A stretch of 64,000 bases of DNA from the NCBI GenBank assembly GCA_945910005.1, contig OX246743.1, positions 10,026,587 to 10,090,586 of the forward strand, read 5' to 3'. The position numbers were made by a program, and so were the translations under genes. This document shows, piece after piece, positions 23,691 through 35,765 of the stretch; position 1 is the stretch's first letter; each line of letters opens with the position of its first letter. The notes under the pieces are model-generated. The model was not told the DNA's origin. It ran no database searches and worked only from the letters and a program-made list of their open reading frames with translations. This stretch comes from Isoperla grammatica. Taxonomy: Eukaryota > Arthropoda > Insecta > Plecoptera > Perlodidae.

Positions 23691-24186
23691 AAAATGTAAA
23701 TGTTGGGGACATAAAGCGTGTATGTTATTCGAAATCCTTGGGCGTTGGACAAGATAGTGCGACCATGCTTGTAAGACATCTTATCGTATAGAGCGACGGA
23801 AATGTAACGCTAGGGGTGACCAACGGACTACAAAACTGGTTTGCACACGTTTTTACGACCAACTTTTAACGGTAAGTGGATTTTTAAACCTATATACCTT
23901 GTCCGCATGCAGGTTTTAAAGTAACTATTGTCGGTTTAGTGTTTTATATTTATTTTTCTAAAAATAATGTTCGAAACGCCCTTCTGTATAACGATGTCAT
24001 GAACGCGGCTTGAGACTATTCTAGTTTCCCTGATCACTTGACGATGTACATACATACATCAACTTATCCTGATGGAAACAATATAGTGATCGTACTTGTT
24101 ATTTACTTTATACAGGTTTTAATTCCGTTTTCTTGAACAAATATTTGATTAATTATTACATTTGTGTAGCCACACAATGCCAGACT
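23691..24186. other. Unannotated sequence
   Basis: The open frame of the preceding repeat ends at 23757. Nothing else is recognised. Confidence 0.4.
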
Positions 24187-24194
24187 AACTATAA

Positions 24195-24488
24195 AAGTGT
24201 TTCTCAAACTTTTGTACCCAAGTCTCACTTCTATGATTTGAGAGTTATGACGCCCTATTTACATTTTTAAATTGTTTTTATCCATACAACATATATTCAC
24301 CATTTAGTGATTATTAAACTTCATCAAGGACACGTGGTTAATTTGTGTGTTCGCTAGTTCTTCCTCCGGTTAAAATAGTTAATTACGAGAAACCCCTCCG
24401 AGAATAAACGAAATTAAATAATAGAAACGATGAAAGTAAAAGTGCCTAATTTGTATTTGATTGGCGGCTCACAGTTTGAGAAACACTG
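24195..24488. mobile_element. hAT MITE with 8-bp target duplication
   Basis: The left end AAGTGTTTCTCAAACTTTTG and the right end, reverse complement CAGTGTTTCTCAAACTGTGA, match the well-known hAT terminal consensus CAGTG-TTCTCAAACT; the first base of the left end has changed. Flanking octamers AACTATAA (24187-24194) and AACTGTAA (24489-24496) match at seven of eight. There is no transposase; the copy is non-autonomous. Confidence 0.9.
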
Positions 24489-24496
24489 AACTGTAA

Positions 24497-25465
24497 CATC
24501 AGTGTCTATTATTCATGATTTCAATGACTGAGTATAGTCTATGGACTGAATATCGGGTATTAATACCATGTTTTCAGACTCCAGTCCGCGTTTCCAGATC
24601 TTGATTGTTAAAACACATTTCGACTGTTCATAGGCTGACATAATATTGAAACACAGTTCAATAACGAGAAATGGAAACATGAACCCAACCTGAACATCCG
24701 AAACTGAGTAATAGTGAGATACATTGTGAAATTCGATGTTTATTAATTTAAAATGAAATGTATTTGATTGGATGAAAAGAATAAGATTGGTTTCAAATGA
24801 AATTGAATTGGTAGATGGCAATTATCGCTTGGGGTTGTCTAGACATCATAAAAGAAACAGAAACAAAACAAAACAATATACTTTGACAGTATATAAGTTT
24901 CAACATTGGAGCATCAACGAACCTGTTAATTTATTTTTTTGAAGAAGAATTTGAGTTTGACATTTTAATTATTTTAATTTATGGCCTCGTGATTTATATG
25001 CCTGAAAACATTCACCACAAGAATATTAAATACAATTTTCAATGCATATATTGATGCACAAGAAATAAATTGTATACTTCGAAAAAATGTGCAGTTATAT
25101 TGATGTCGGGCACACCTTTATGTCTATTCAATTTCTTCACTTCCTTGATCCCAAAAGACACAGTTACGTACTCGCAAAAAGAACGCGTGTTTTGCTCTAA
25201 ATACATCTACTATACATGTTCATAAATACATATTTTCAATTGGTATGTGTAATTACTATCTTCGATTCGATATTATCATTTACCGATCTCAATTGCTGTA
25301 TACTATATTGTATCGTACACAAAGATTACGAAACAATTGCGCGGAAAGATATATATACGAGGCAACTGTAAGCGAAAGCATGGATGTACATTTTTAAAAG
25401 AGAACGAACATGCATTGTCCTTCTTGCGTGCACCGTTTTCTTCACTCTCTGACCTGGCAGGCAGA
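24497..25465. other. Unannotated AT-rich sequence
   Basis: No gene is recognised. A 102-codon minus-strand frame at 24513-24821 has no recognisable motif. Confidence 0.4.
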
Positions 25466-27095
25466 GACAGAAGAGAGGGGCGATGTTTGTGAGACTAGTT
25501 GTACATCTACAATAGCTCTCTATCCTGTGGTGAGGTTCTGTCTGCCATACCAGTGATGAGAGGGGCAATGTTTGTGAGACTAGTTGTACATCTACAATAG
25601 CTCTCTATCCTGTGGTGAGGTTCTGTCTGCCCTCCAGTGACGAGAGAGGCAATGTTTGTGAGACTAGTTGTGCATCTACAATAGCTCTCTATCCTGTGGT
25701 GAGGTTCTGTCTGCCATACCAGTGACGAGAGGGGCAATGTTTGTGAGACTAGTTGTACATCTACAATAGCTCTCTATCCTGTGGTGAGGTTCTGTCTACC
25801 CTTCCAGTGACGAGAGGGGCAATGTTTGTGAGACTATTTGTACATCTACAATAGCTCTCTATCCTGTGGTGAGGTTCTGTCAGCCATACCAGTGACGAGA
25901 GGGGCAATGTTTGTGAGACTAGTTGTACATCTACAACAGCTCTCTATCCTGTGGTGAGGTTCTGTCTGCCCTTCCAGTGACGAGAGGGGCAATGTTTGTG
26001 AGACTAGTTGTACATCTACAATAGCTCTCTATCCTGTGGTGAGGTTCTGTCTGCCCTTCCAGTGACGAGAGGGGCAATGTTTGTGAGACTAGTTGTACAT
26101 CTACAATAGCTCTCTATCCTGTGGTGAGGTTCTGTCTGCCCTTCCAGTGACGAGAGGGGCAATGTTTGTGAGACTAGTTGTACATCTACAATAGCTCTCT
26201 ATCCTGTGGTGAGGTTCTGTCTGCCCTTCCAGTGACGAGAGGGGCGATGTTTGTGAGACTAGTTGTACATCTACAATAGCTCTCTATCCTGTGGTGAGGT
26301 TCTGTCTGCCCTTCCAGTGACGAGAGGGGCGATGTTTGTGAGACTAGTTGTACATCTACAATAGCTCTCTATCCTGTGGTGAGGTTCTGTCTGCCTTACC
26401 AGTGACGAGAGGGGCAATGTTTGTGGGACTAGTTGTACATCTACAATAGCTCCCTATCCTGTGGTGAGGTTCTGTCAGCCATACCAGTGACGAGAGTGGC
26501 AATGTTTGTGAGACTAGTTGTACATCTACAATAGCTCTCTATCCTGTGGTGAGGTTCTGTCTGCCCTTCCAGTGACGAGAGGGGCAATGTTTGTGAGACT
26601 AGTTGTACATCTACAATAGCTCTCTATCCTGTGGTGAGGTTCTGTCAGCCCTTCCAGTGACGAGAGGGGCAATGTTTGTGAGACTAGTTGTACATCTACA
26701 ATAGCTCTCTATCCTGTGGTGAGGTTCTGTCTGCCCTTCCAGTGACGAGAGGGGCAATGTTTGTGAGACTAGTTGTACATCTACAATAGCTCCCTATCCT
26801 GTGGTGAGGTTCTGTCAGCCATACCAGTGACGAGAGTGGCAATGTTTGTGAGACTAGTTGTACATCTACAATAGCTCTCTATCCTGTGGTGAGGTTCTGT
26901 CTGCCATACCAGTGACGAGAGGGGCAATGTTTGTGAGACTAGTTGTACATCTACAATAGCTCTCTATCCTGTGGTGAGGTTCTGTCTGCCCTTCCAGTGA
27001 CGAGAGGGGCAATGTTTGTGAGACTAGTTGTACATCTACAACAGCTCTCTATCCTGTGGTGAGGTTCTGTCAGCCATACCAGTGATAACACTGAT
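25466..27095. repeat. 85-bp minisatellite, 19 copies
   Basis: Nineteen units of 84-85 bp (core ATGTTTGTGAGACTAGTTG and CTATCCTGTGGTGAGG) are nearly identical. Variants at the unit junction (GCCATACC versus GCCCTTCC) and the marker combination GCTCCCTATCC plus GAGAGTGGC occur twice, at about 26450 and 26789. That four-unit distance indicates block duplication. Frames open on the minus strand are repeat artefacts. Confidence 0.95.
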
Positions 27096-27189
27096 AACCA
27101 GTGAGTTGTGTAGCAAAGAATACGTTTTATAAGAGTATCACATTACATGCTTTTGCGTTTGTATTGCTCGAGTTGTACATTCTCTGTAT

Positions 27190-27335
27190 CTTGTATGGGT
27201 GGCTTGATCACCATGACACGAGTGGTCACCGGTTCGATACCGGCCACCAGGAATTCTGACCGAAGTTATTCCCAAGGTTCTCCTTAGCCATACGACGAAT
27301 GCTAAGATACAGCAGGGATTCACACTGTATTGTAA
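27190..27335 (+). mobile_element. SINE family A copy, plus strand
   Basis: A-box region GGGTGGCTTGATCACCATG, then a perfect B-box in ACCGGTTCGATACCGGCC, then the family A body (CCAAGGTTCTCCTTAG). It is truncated at the 3' side relative to the 41140 copy. Confidence 0.8.
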
Positions 27336-27699
27336 AATAATCAATATTCGTTCATACCCCTACTGTCTATAGGACACAATTCGAGTATTTAAATAAAATG
27401 AGGTTTTAAACTCAATATTGGTATTACTAGACTGCAATATGATGCTAATGGCCTAAAGCTTGGTGTTCTAGGCGTGTGCGTGTGCACTCTACTCAGCGGA
27501 AGACTGCATTTACGAATGTGTGAAAGAACGCCAGAACTGTTGCTTTCTTTGAATTGAGCGCATGAAAGGTGCAGTAGATCACGATCTGAGGTAGGTATGC
27601 GAAAACTTACTTACGTATGGGAGGGAGTAAGATATGCGTTATGGTAGGATATATGATGGATATATGTTGACTCGTAGGTTTTCGCGAACCGATGGATTT
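27336..27699. other. Unannotated sequence
   Basis: Nothing recognisable. Confidence 0.4.
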
Positions 27700-27858
27700 A
27701 TGTTGCACGTTTGCGGGTTGACTGACACGCTCTTTTTTGAGACAATTTTGGTCCCTGAAAGGACCGTTTTGTCAACAAACAAAACAACAAAACGGTCCTT
27801 TTAAACAGCAAAATTGTCTCAAGAACGAACTCGGCAGTCAACTCGAAAACGTTCAACC
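27700..27858. mobile_element. Foldback element, arms of about 73 bp
   Basis: The inner arms 27737-27772 and 27787-27822 share GAGACAATTTTG and AAAGGACCGTTTTGT as reverse complements. The pairing continues outward through GTTGACTG/CAGTCAAC and GTTGCACGTTT/AAACGTTCAAC. The loop is about 14 bp. No coding capacity. Confidence 0.8.
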
Positions 27859-28302
27859 TATATATATGTATATAAATAAATGTTACAAACCCAACAGTCG
27901 ACACTGTAAACGATTCACTCACGATTTTACTTGCTTTACATCCCGCCTATTGGACAACCCTAGGCTCAGATAGACTGCCTTATTTCTGTGGATGTCTGAG
28001 TAAGTTAAGCATACAAATGATACTGATTATCACAGTCACAAACAAAGTCACTGCGTACCCCACCCAATGGAACACTCAACTCGAGCTAACTAAACTCCAT
28101 CCATACATACGATCTTGACCAATAACTATCACGTGGACAACACATCACTTCAATTAGAGACAAACAGACAAGTTAAATACTTTATAAATAATATAAATAA
28201 ACATACAGATTTATGAAAGTTTTTTGTTTTTCTTTCGAACGAAACTTGTAGTTCATTTAATTATTTAGGCGTTTGATTAACTAAATCAGGTTTGTATTTT
28301 GT
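27859..28302. other. Unannotated AT-rich sequence
   Basis: Nothing recognisable. Confidence 0.4.
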
Positions 28303-28489
28303 GTTGGACCGGTGTCATGGAATATCTTTACCAAGGCTCAGCTTTACCCTTTAGTAATACAGGACCAGCAAACGTTTACTATTGAGTAAACCGGTTCCAG
28401 ACAACTGCTGTAACCATATAACCAGCACCGGAATAATTTTACCTATATTTTAACATTGTGCAGATCAACAAAGAAATATTATTACTACA

Positions 28490-31400
28490 CTTAGTAATAG
28501 TATAGGGTGGTCCAAAATGCAAGGCAGCAAAATAGTAATAGGGTGCTAGCCCCATAATACTATAGTATTAACATTAAACAGTATGTTAATAAAAACAAAT
28601 ATCCAATTTATTATCACCTGATAACGGTACAGGGTGGTTCAAAAGGCCAAAAAGTAATAGGAAGCTAGCCCCATAATACTTCAATGCTGATATTAAAGGA
28701 GAATGTTGATAAAAACAATAATTTACCTCATGATCACCTGATGAGGTACAGGGTGGTTCAAAAGAAAAATAGGAATAGGGGGCTAGCCCCATAATACTAC
28801 AGTATTGACATTAAAGAAGAATGTTTATAAAAACATACATTTAACTCATTATCACCTGCACAGGGTGGTTCAAAAGGCCAAATAGAAGTAGGGTACTAGC
28901 CCAAAAATACTAGTGTTGGTATTAAAGAAGTGTGTTAAAAAACATACATTTCACTCATTTCCACCTGTTTAGGTTACAGGGTGCAGGTTTAAAGGGCCAA
29001 AAAGAAATAGTGTGCTAGCCCCATAATATTACAGTGTTGATATTAAAGAAATATGTTAATAAGAACAATCATTTAACTAATAATCACCTGATAAGGTACA
29101 GGGTGGTACAAAAGGCCAAATAGTAATAGGGTGCTAGCCCCATAATACTACAGTGTTGATATTGAAGAAGTATGTTAATAAAACCAATCATTTAACTCAT
29201 TATCACCTGATAACGATACAGGGTGGTACAAAAAGCTAAATAGTAATAGGGTGCTAGCCCCATAATACTACAGTGTTGATATTAAAGAAGTATGGTAATA
29301 AAAACAATCATTTAACTCATTAAAACCTGATAACGGTACCAGGTGGTACAAAAAGCTAAATAGAAATAGGTTCCTAGCCCCATAATACTACAGTGTTGAA
29401 ATTAAAGAAGTATGTTAATAAAAACAAACATTTAACTCATTATCACCTGTTAAGGTAACAGGGTGGTTTAAAGAGCCAAATAGTAATTGTGTGCTAGCCC
29501 CATAATACTACAGTGTTGAAATTCAAGAAGTATGTTAATAAGAACAATCATTTAACTCATTATCACCTGATAAATTACAGGGTGGTTCAAAAGGCCAAAT
29601 AGTAATAATGTGCTAGCCCTATAATACTACAGTGTTGATATTAAAGAAGTATGTTAAAAAGAACAATCATTTAACTCATTCCACCTGATTAGGTACAGGG
29701 TGGTTCAAAAGGCCACATAGTAATACGGTGCTAGCCCCATTATACTACAGTGTTGGTATTAAAGAAGTATGTTAATAAAAACAAACATTTAACTCATTAT
29801 CATCTGTTAAGGTTACATGGAGGTTAAGAGAGCCAAATAGTAATTGTGTGCTAGCCCCATAATATGACAGTGTTGATATTAAAGAAGTACGTTAATAAGA
29901 ACAATCATTTAACTCATGATCACCTGATTAGGTACAGGGTGGATCAAAAGGCCAAAAAGTAATAGGGTGCTAGCCCCATAATACTACAGTGTTGATATTA
30001 AAGAAGTATGTTAATAAAAACAAACATTTTACTCATTATCACCTGATAAGGTACAGGGTGGTTCAAAAGGTTAAATAGTAATAGGGTGCTAGCCCCATAG
30101 GACTACAGTGTTGATATTAAAGAAGTATGTTAATAAAAACCAACAGTTTACTCATTTTCATCTGGTAAGGTTACAGGGAGGATTAGAGAGCCAAATAGTA
30201 ATTGTGTGCTAGTCCCATAATACTAGAGTGTTGGTATTTAAGAAGTATGTTAAAAGAAACAATCATTTAACTCATTATCATCTGTTAAGGTTACAGGGAG
30301 GTTTAGAGAGCCAAATAGTAATTGTGTGCTAGCCCCATAATACTACAGTGTTGGTATTTAAGAAGTATGTTAAAAGAAACAATCATTTAATTCATTATCA
30401 TCTGTTAAGGTTACAGGGAGGTTTAGAGAGCCAAATAGTAATTGTGTGCTAGCCCCATAATACTACAGTGTTGGTATTAAAGAAGTATGTTAAAAGAAAC
30501 AATCATTTAACTCATTATCATCTGTTAAGGTTACAGGGAGGTTTAGAGAGCCAAATAGTAATTGTGTGCTAGCCCCATTATACTACAGTGTTGGTATTTA
30601 AGAAGTATGTTAAAAGAAACAATCATTTAACTCATTATCATCTGTTAAGGTTACAGGGAGGTTTAGAGAGCCAAATAGTAATTGTGTGATAGCCCCATAA
30701 TACTACAGTGTTGGTATTTAAGAAGTATGTTACAAGAAACAATCATTTAACTCATTATCATCTGTTAAGGTTACAGGGAGGTTAAGAGAGCCAAATAGTA
30801 ATTGTGTGCTAGCCCCATTATACTACAGTGTTGGTATTTAAGAAGTATGTTAAAAGAAACAATCATTTAACTCATTATCATCTGTTAAGGTTACAGGAAG
30901 GTTTAGAGAGCCAAATAGTAATTGTGTGCTAGCCCCATTATACTACAGTGTTGGTATTTAAGAAGTATGTTAAAAGAAACAATCATTTAACTCATTATCA
31001 TCTGTTAAGGTTACAGGGAGGTTTAGAGAGCCAAATAGTAATTGTGTGCTAGCCCCATAATACTACAGTGTTGGTATTTAAGAAGTATGTTAAAAGAAAC
31101 AATCATTTAGCTCATTATCATCTGTTAAGGTTACAGGGAGGTTTAGAGAGCCAAATAGTAATTGTGTGCTAGCCCCATAATACTACAGTGTTGATCTTAA
31201 AGAAGTATGTTAATAAGATCAATCTTTTAACTCATTATCACCTGATAAGGTACAAGGTGGTTCAATAGGCCAAATAGTAATAGGGGGCTAGCCCCATAAT
31301 ACTACAGTGTTGATATTAAAGAAGTATGGTAATAAAAACAATCATTTAACTCATTATCACCTAATAAGGTAGAGGGTGGTTCAAAAGGCCAAATAGTAAT

Positions 31401-32300
31401 TGTGTGCTAGCCCCATAATACTACAGTGTTGATATTAAAGAAGTATGGTAATAAAACAAATCATTTAACTCATAATCACCTGATAAGGTACAGGGTGGTT
31501 CAAAAAGCCAAATAGTAATAGGGTGCTAGCCCCATAATACTACAGTTTTGATATTAAAGAAGTGTTAATAAGAATAATCATTTAACTCATTATCAACTGA
31601 TAAATTACAGGGTGGTTCAAAAGGCCAAATAGTAATAGGGTGCTAGCCCCATAATGCTAAAATGTTGATATTAAAGAAGTATGTTAATAAAAACAATCAT
31701 TTAACTCAGTCACCTGATAATGGTACAAGGTTGGTTCAAAAGGAAAAATAGTAATGGGTGCTAACCCCATAATAAAACAATATTAACATTAAACAGTATG
31801 TTAATAAATACATATATCCACTTTATTATCACCTGTAAACGGTACAGGGTGGTTCAAAGGGCCAAATAGTTATAGTGTGCTAGCCCCATAATAGTACAGT
31901 GTTGATATAAAAGAAATATGTTAATAAAAACAAACATTTAACTCATTATCACCTGTTTACGATACAGTGTGGTTCAAAAGGCCAAATAGTAGTAGAGTGC
32001 TAGCCCCATAATACCACAGTTAAGATATTAAAGAAGTGTGTTAATAAAAACAATAATTAACCTCATGAACACCTGATAAGGGTACAGGGTGGTTCAAAAC
32101 GGAAAATATAAATAGATTGCTTGCCCCATACAGTATTTAACAATAAATACTTTCAACTCATTATCACCTGCTTAGGTTACAGGGTGGTTCAAAGGGCCTA
32201 ACGGTAATAGAGTGCTAGACCCATAATAGTACAGTATTGATATAAAATAAGTATGTTAGTAAAAACATACATTTTACTCATTATCACTAGATAAGGTTTC
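28490..32300 (+). repeat. Satellite array A, ~120-bp unit, about 32 copies
   Basis: Each unit holds CACCTGATAAGGTACAGGGT, a GGTTCAAAAGGCCAAATAGT block and GTGCTAGCCCCATAATACTA. Periods vary from about 114 to 121 bp at the edges. From about 30167 to 31190 the period is exactly 120 bp with almost identical units of a distinct subtype (TCTGTTAAGGTTACAGGGAG, AATTGTGTGCTAGC), which marks recent local amplification. Each unit carries imperfect palindromes centred on GCTAGC. Confidence 0.95.
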
Positions 32301-32375
32301 AGGTTGCAGGTTACAGCTAACACTGAAAATCAGTTTTGTTAGTGGGTAGACTCTATAATACAAATGTATGTATTT
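32290..32375 (+). mobile_element. SINE family B tail fragment
   Basis: CACTGAAAATCAGTTTTGTT followed by AGTGGGTAGACTCTA and TATTTACTTTTATTTA matches the 3' tail of the SINE at 39534-39975. No head is present. Confidence 0.6.
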
Positions 32376-32447
32376 ACTTTTATTTATCAGGCGATACTGA
32401 GTGCTTCACTTCAATGCCAACCCAACGCAGAGTTGAACGTGGCAACA

Positions 32448-32483
<36 letters not shown>

Positions 32484-32486
32484 AAC
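32376..32486 (+). repeat. (GAT)n tract with LINE/SINE-like 3' tail
   Basis: CAACCCAACGCAGAGTTGAA followed by CAACA and about twelve GAT units at 32447-32483. A short unique block running into a trinucleotide tail is typical of non-LTR element 3' ends; the family is not identified. Confidence 0.5.
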
Positions 32487-32504
32487 TGAGTGAACTGTAT
32501 TTAC

Positions 32505-34420
32505 GTATTAGGATATCTTTATTAAAACTTGTAGTACTTTATAAAAGGCCGGTACCTAAATATACTACGTATCTTGTCTTTTAGGACACCCTATACCATT
32601 ATTAGGTGTTGTGAATTAAGTGTACGTACGTATTAATTACGATATCTTTATTTAAACCTTATAGTAATATTAGGCCGGCACCTGATTACTACGTATCTTG
32701 TCTTTTGGGACACCCTATACCATTATCAGGTGTTGTTAATTAAGTGTACGTACGTATTAATTACGATATCTTTATTTAAACCTTTTAATAATATTAGGCC
32801 GGCACCTGATTACTACGTATCTTGTCTTTTGGGACACCCTATACCATTAGCATGTGATGTGAATTAAGTGTATGTACGTAATAATTACGATATCTTAATT
32901 TAAACCTTATAGTAATATTAGGCCGGCACCTGATTACTACGTATCTTGCCTTTTGGGACACCCTATACCAATATCACGTGATGTGAATTAAGTGTACGTA
33001 CGTAATAATTACGATATCTTAATTAAAACCTTATAGTTATATTGGGCCGGCACCTGATTACTACGTATCTTGTCTTTTGGGACACCCTATATACCATTAT
33101 CATGTGATGTGAACTACGTGTATGTACGTAATAATTACGATATCTTAATTCAAACCTTATAGTAATATTAGGCCGGCACCTGATTACTACGTATCTTGTC
33201 TTTTGGGACACCCTATACCATTATCATGTGATGTGAATTACGTGTATGAATGTATTTATTACGATATCTTAATTCAAACCTTATAGTAATATTAGGCCGG
33301 CACCTGAATACTATACGTATCTTGTCTTTTGGAACACCCTATACCATTATCATGTGATGTGAATTACGTGTATGAACGTATTAATTACGATATCTTAATT
33401 CAAACCTTATAGTAATATTAGGCCGGCACTTGATTACTACGTATCTTGTCTTTTGGGACACCCTATACCCCACCCTATCATGTGAATAACGTGTATGAAC
33501 GTATTAGTTACGATATCTTTATTTAAACTTAACAGTTATATAAGACCGATACCTGATTACTACGGAGCTTCTCTTTTGGAACACCCTGTACCATTATTAG
33601 GTGATGTGAATTAAGTGTATGTACGTATTTAATACGATATCTTTATTTAAACTTTACAGTTATATAAGACCGATACCTGATTACTACGGAGCTTCTCTTT
33701 TGGAACACCCTGTACCATTATTAGGTGATGTGAATTAAGTGTATGTACGTATTTAATACGATATCTTTATTTAAACTTTACAGTTATATAAGACCGATAC
33801 CTGATTACTACGGAGCTTCTCTTTTGGAACACCCTGTACCATTATTAGGTGATGTGAATTAAGTGTATGTACGTATTTAATACGATATCTTTATTTAAAC
33901 TTTACAGTTATATAAGACCGATACCTGATTACTACGGAGCTTCTCTTTTGGAACACCCTATACCATTATTAGGTGATGTGAATTAAGTGTATGTACGTAT
34001 TAATTACGATATCTTTATTTAAACTTTACAGTTATATAAGACCGATACCTGATTACTACGGAGCTTCTCTTTTGGAACACCCTATACCATTATTAGGTGA
34101 TGTGAATTAAGTGTATGTACGTATTAATTACGATATCTTTATTTAAACTTTACAGTTATATAAGACCGATACCTGATTACTACGGAGCTTCTCTTTTGGA
34201 ACACCCTATACCATTATTAGGTGATATGAATGAATTGAATGTTGGTATTTATTACGATACTTTAATCATAAACTGTTAGTTATATAAGGCCGGCTCCTGA
34301 ACAGATCGCGTCTTCCTTTTGGAACACCCTGTACCCTAATCAGGCGATATTGAGTAAGCTGTATCTAAGTATTTAGTAATAAGGCCATCACTGGATTACT
34401 ACGGCCGATCTCTTTTCGAA
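32505..34420 (-). repeat. Satellite array B, 122-124-bp unit, about 15 copies
   Basis: On the + strand units read ATTACGATATCTT, TAATATTAGGCCGGCACCTG, ATTACTACGTATCTTG and GACACCCTATACCATTATCA. Read on the minus strand they align along their length with array A: CACCTGATAATGGTATAGGG versus CACCTGATAAGGTACAGGG, then AAAAG-CAA-ATA, GGTGC-GCC and TA-TACTA. So the family is inverted relative to A. Six units from about 33544 to 34164 have an exact 124-bp period. The last units before 34420 are degenerate. Confidence 0.9.
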
Positions 34421-34675
34421 CACCCTATACCGTTATCAATCCCATCATAACTACGATACCTGACAATAGTATAGTTGTTCCGGTGTAATATTACGATCCA
34501 TGTGTTTAAAGATAGGTAAAACTATTCTATACATAGTAATACTGTTCCAGCTGCAAATCAGCTTTTAGTAATGTGGGACCAGCACACGTTTACTACTCGG
34601 TAATGTCGGGCCGGCACAGTATTACTACAGTAAACGTATTCCGGTGGTAATACTATTCCGTTACACCGGATCAAC

Positions 34676-35414
34676 AATATACACGTGCAATCGTTTGGAG
34701 GTTAGTAAACACAAAACTGTCTATTTGAGAGATAATAATAGTACAAACGTCAGACAAAACATATATTATATGATATCAGAATAGATGAAAAAATATATAG
34801 AGAGAAATATACCAATTGCACTTTTTACATTCAAATAATATTATGTTAGTCATCTAAAAAATTAGGAAGTTTACAAAAAATCCATACACCATTGTTTGTC
34901 TATATGGTCAAGGGCTAACATTCCATTCAACGCTAAGTACAGTATTGTAATAACATCGAAGTGTACAGGAAAATAACGTGAATTCCACGACCGTCGCGGA
35001 ATTTTGTCTTCGTTTTGAGTGGGCTTAACTTCTCAATTATGCAAATAAACCATTCAATCGAGACAATGCAAACAAATTATCATAAAGAAAATGTCTTGAG
35101 GAAAAATGTTATTTTGTCTCATCTAGCCCCACACAAATTTCTTCTCGGCTTGATATTATTATACTTACGAGATAGTACATACATACCACCCTTATTAAGT
35201 TGGTACATACTTATGTAAATGTTCAACGAAACACTCAGAATTCCAGTTACCTTCAATCTAAACATTTACAGTATTTGTACAACATGATTAAAATAACACG
35301 TCTATTGTATGAAGAATGTCAACATTATAGAAACAAATCAGAAATTACATCAATCATGTCGACGATGTACTCGATAAACAACTTAATAACAAAACTAATT
35401 TTACCAAACAGTTT
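34676..35414. other. Unannotated AT-rich sequence
   Basis: Nothing recognisable beyond short chance frames. Confidence 0.4.
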
Positions 35415-35765
35415 GTACTCGGGTTCCCTTACAAATCGATACTTTGTTTGACTTTACGTAATTTTCGAATGACAGACAGACAGCCCCTGAAACCAACGTA
35501 ATTATCTCAAAATCTGTGGTATGTTACGCAGGTATGTTTATATACGCTGAAAGTAGATGTAATTGAGATTAATTAGAAGTGAATATACGAGTACTCAGGT
35601 ATTCTTACAAATCGATACTTTGTGTGACATTACGTAATTTTCGAATGACAGACAGACAGCCCCTGAAACTTACGTAATTATCTCAAAAACTGTGGTATGT
35701 CACGCAGGTTTGTTTACATGTGCTTACAGTATTTGTAGTTGAGATTAATTAGAAGGTACCAAATT
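35415..35765 (+). repeat. 180-bp dispersed repeat, locus 2
   Basis: Two tandem units about 178 bp apart with the same blocks as 20610-20927. The two loci are 14.8 kb apart in the same orientation. The unit contains no long frame or tRNA-like boxes. Confidence 0.9.

Larger units (their letters stand above)
28303..34675. mobile_element. 6.4-kb TIR-bounded element of inverted satellite arrays
   Basis: The left end (TTGGACCGGTGTCATGGAAT, 28304 on) and the reverse complement of the right end (TTGATCCGGTGTAACGGAAT) match for about 33 bp at roughly three positions in four. Internally both flanks carry GGACCAGCA-ACGTTTACT. Between them lie array A (28490-32300) and array B (32505-34420), which are the same satellite family in opposite orientation, separated by about 200 bp of SINE/LINE-tail sequence and (GAT)n. 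No transposase frame is present. No target duplication was identified, so calling it one mobile unit is inference. Confidence 0.55.

Noticed and set aside
25326..25737. Minus frames repeating TEPHHRIESYCRCTT
   Set aside because: They are the 85-bp minisatellite. The period (84-85) is not a stable multiple of three, so the frame is not maintained over the array.
28490..34420. CRISPR array
   Set aside because: Units are whole tandem satellites without unique spacers, in eukaryotic repeat-rich DNA with no cas genes.
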